Shown: positions 63,090 through 64,000 of the stretch, one piece after another
How the letters are laid out: each line of letters opens with the position of its first letter
How positions within the stretch are numbered: position 1 is the first letter of the stretch
NCBI RefSeq assembly: GCF_001422985.1
Contig: NZ_LMNL01000023.1
Span: 10,516 to 74,515 of the forward strand
Reading direction: 5' to 3'
Source of the DNA: Methylobacterium sp. Leaf117
GTDB taxonomy: Bacteria; Pseudomonadota; Alphaproteobacteria; Rhizobiales; Beijerinckiaceae
Length of the DNA stretch: 64,000 nt
The notes under the pieces: generated by a model
Told to the model about the DNA's origin: nothing
Seen by the model: only the letters and a program-made list of their open reading frames with translations
Database searches by the model: none
Translations under genes and position numbers: made by a program

Positions 63090-63998
63090 TCAGGAATGGG
63101 TCGGGTTCACCCGCGGATCAGCCCGGAGGCGCGCCACGGCGAGGTCGATGAAGGCACGCACCTTCGCGGGGGCCCGGCGCCCCTCCGGGCTCACCACATG
63201 GACCGGCATCGCGGCGGCGGCCGGATCCTCGAGCACGAGGCGCAGACGCCCCTCGGCCAGGGCCGGCGCGACCTGATAGGACAGCAATTGCGCGATGCCC
63301 TGGCCTGCCAGCGCGGCCGCCAGGACGGAATCGATGGTGTTGCAGCTCAGCCGGGACCGCAGGGCGACGGCCGTCCCCGGCTCGGGGCCGAAGCGTCCGT
63401 CCGCCCCGAGCCCCTGGCTCGCCGAGCCGATGACGGCGTGGTGGCGAAGGTCCCGCAGGGTCGCTGGCTGGCCGTGCCGCTCGAGATAGCCCGGCGCGGC
63501 GCAGAGCACCCGGCGGACGGCGCCGACCCGGACCGCCGTGAGCCCGGACTCGGCGAGCGGACCGATGCGGACGCCGACATCGGCCCCCTCGTCGATCAGG
63601 TTGATCACCCGGTCGAGGAACAGGGCGCGGGCGGAGACGGCGGCATGGCGCGCGAGGTAATCGGTGATCACGGGCAGCACGTAGAGGCGGCCGAACTGCA
63701 CCGGCGCGGTGACGGTGAGCGTGCCGGACGGCGTGGCGTAGGACCCTGCCGCGGCGGCCTCCGCCTCCTCGATCTCCGCCAGGATGCGCCGGCAATCCTC
63801 CAGGTAGCGCCCGCCCGCCTCGGTGAGCTTCACCGAGCGGGTGGTCCGCGTCAGCAGCCGCGTGCCGATCCGGTCCTCGAGGGCCGCCACCGCCCGGGTC
63901 ACGGCGGGCGGGCTCATGGCGAGCTGGCGCGCGGCCGCGGCGAAGCCCCCGCCCTCCGCAACCCGGACGAAGACCCGCATCGCCTGCCACCGATCCAT
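63090..63998 (-). CDS. LysR family transcriptional regulator (CrgA/DmlR-like)
   Basis: The product has 302 residues. The HTH is MRVFVRVAEGGGFAAAARQL and AVTRAVAALEDRIGTRLLTR. The effector domain starts at about residue 92 (GTLTVTAPVQFGRLYVLPVI) and ends with RLRADPRVNPTHS. The gene is complete: ATG at 63998, stop at 63090. It lies directly before the tail hub gene on the same strand, which is where a DUF2460 (gp12) gene is expected in GTA clusters. Whether it controls the tail operon or only sits there is unknown. Confidence 0.92.
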   Translation of the reverse strand: MDRWQAMRVFVRVAEGGGFAAAARQLAMSPPAVTRAVAALEDRIGTRLLTRTTRSVKLTEAGGRYLEDCRRILAEIEEAEAAAAGSYATPSGTLTVTAPVQFGRLYVLPVITDYLARHAAVSARALFLDRVINLIDEGADVGVRIGPLAESGLTAVRVGAVRRVLCAAPGYLERHGQPATLRDLRHHAVIGSASQGLGADGRFGPEPGTAVALRSRLSCNTIDSVLAAALAGQGIAQLLSYQVAPALAEGRLRLVLEDPAAAAMPVHVVSPEGRRAPAKVRAFIDLAVARLRADPRVNPTHS

Positions 63999-64000
63999 GC

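Overview
The window looks like chromosomal DNA of an alphaproteobacterium of the order Hyphomicrobiales (Rhizobiales), most probably Methylobacterium or Methylorubrum. The reasons are high GC coding sequence throughout, an Irr-type Fur regulator beside fabA/fabB/fabI, a cycHJKL (ccmI-E-F-H) cytochrome c maturation operon, a succinoglycan-like exo gene set with prsDE, and gene-transfer-agent (GTA) type tail-tip genes. The genus is inferred from protein style; no database search was possible.

Region 1 (1-22.0 kb) is an exopolysaccharide (EPS) and type I secretion island. It holds the 5' end of an RTX-GH16 glycanase, a Wzx-type flippase, an acyltransferase-3 O-acylase, a small RTX protein followed by a strong intrinsic terminator, and an ExoL-like glycosyltransferase. 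Next come an orphan ParB/sulfiredoxin-fold protein, an ExoF-like export protein, the PrsE/PrsD secretion pair, an ExoA-like and an ExoV-like enzyme, a fused GT2-GT4 glycosyltransferase and an ExoP-type BY-kinase. The proposed logic is: glycosyltransferases build a repeat unit, AT3 and ExoV decorate it, Wzx flips it, ExoP and ExoF control length and export, and PrsDE secretes RTX proteins, including a glycanase that can trim the polymer. Several long intervals here have no recognisable gene.

Region 2 (22.5-27.1 kb) is a beta-alanine type catabolic pair (mmsA and an omega-amino-acid:pyruvate transaminase) facing a divergent XRE-cupin regulator, followed by an HDAC-family deacetylase. Region 3 (27.1-37.8 kb) is mixed housekeeping: an EEP hydrolase overlapping a cardiolipin synthase, an ATPase-zeta-like small protein, an MFS transporter, a YceI-cytochrome b561-YceI operon with a divergent LysR gene, a BrkB-family membrane protein, a membrane-anchored sigma region 1.1-like protein, a short conserved-looking ORF and a Nudix hydrolase. 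Region 4 (37.8-42.0 kb) is the fatty acid block fabI, a 38-residue membrane microprotein, fabB and fabA, with divergent irr ending in a clear terminator.

Region 5 (42.1-53.6 kb) has a histidine phosphatase overlapping an uncharacterised gene, a NicO-family metal transporter with a DUF1007 partner, the ccmI-E-F-H operon, and a PepSY/response regulator/histidine kinase cluster carrying remnants of a PemK-like toxin-antitoxin module. Region 6 (53.7-64.0 kb) is a phage or GTA-derived block on the minus strand: DUF2163 hub, NlpC/P60 peptidase, very long TIM-barrel tail protein, DUF2793 fibre-like protein, GH24 endolysin and three small membrane or accessory genes. A LysR gene stands where the DUF2460 gene is usually found. 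No rRNA, tRNA, CRISPR array or intact insertion sequence was seen. Short (15-20 bp) tandem duplications recur across the window, three of them spanning stop codons.
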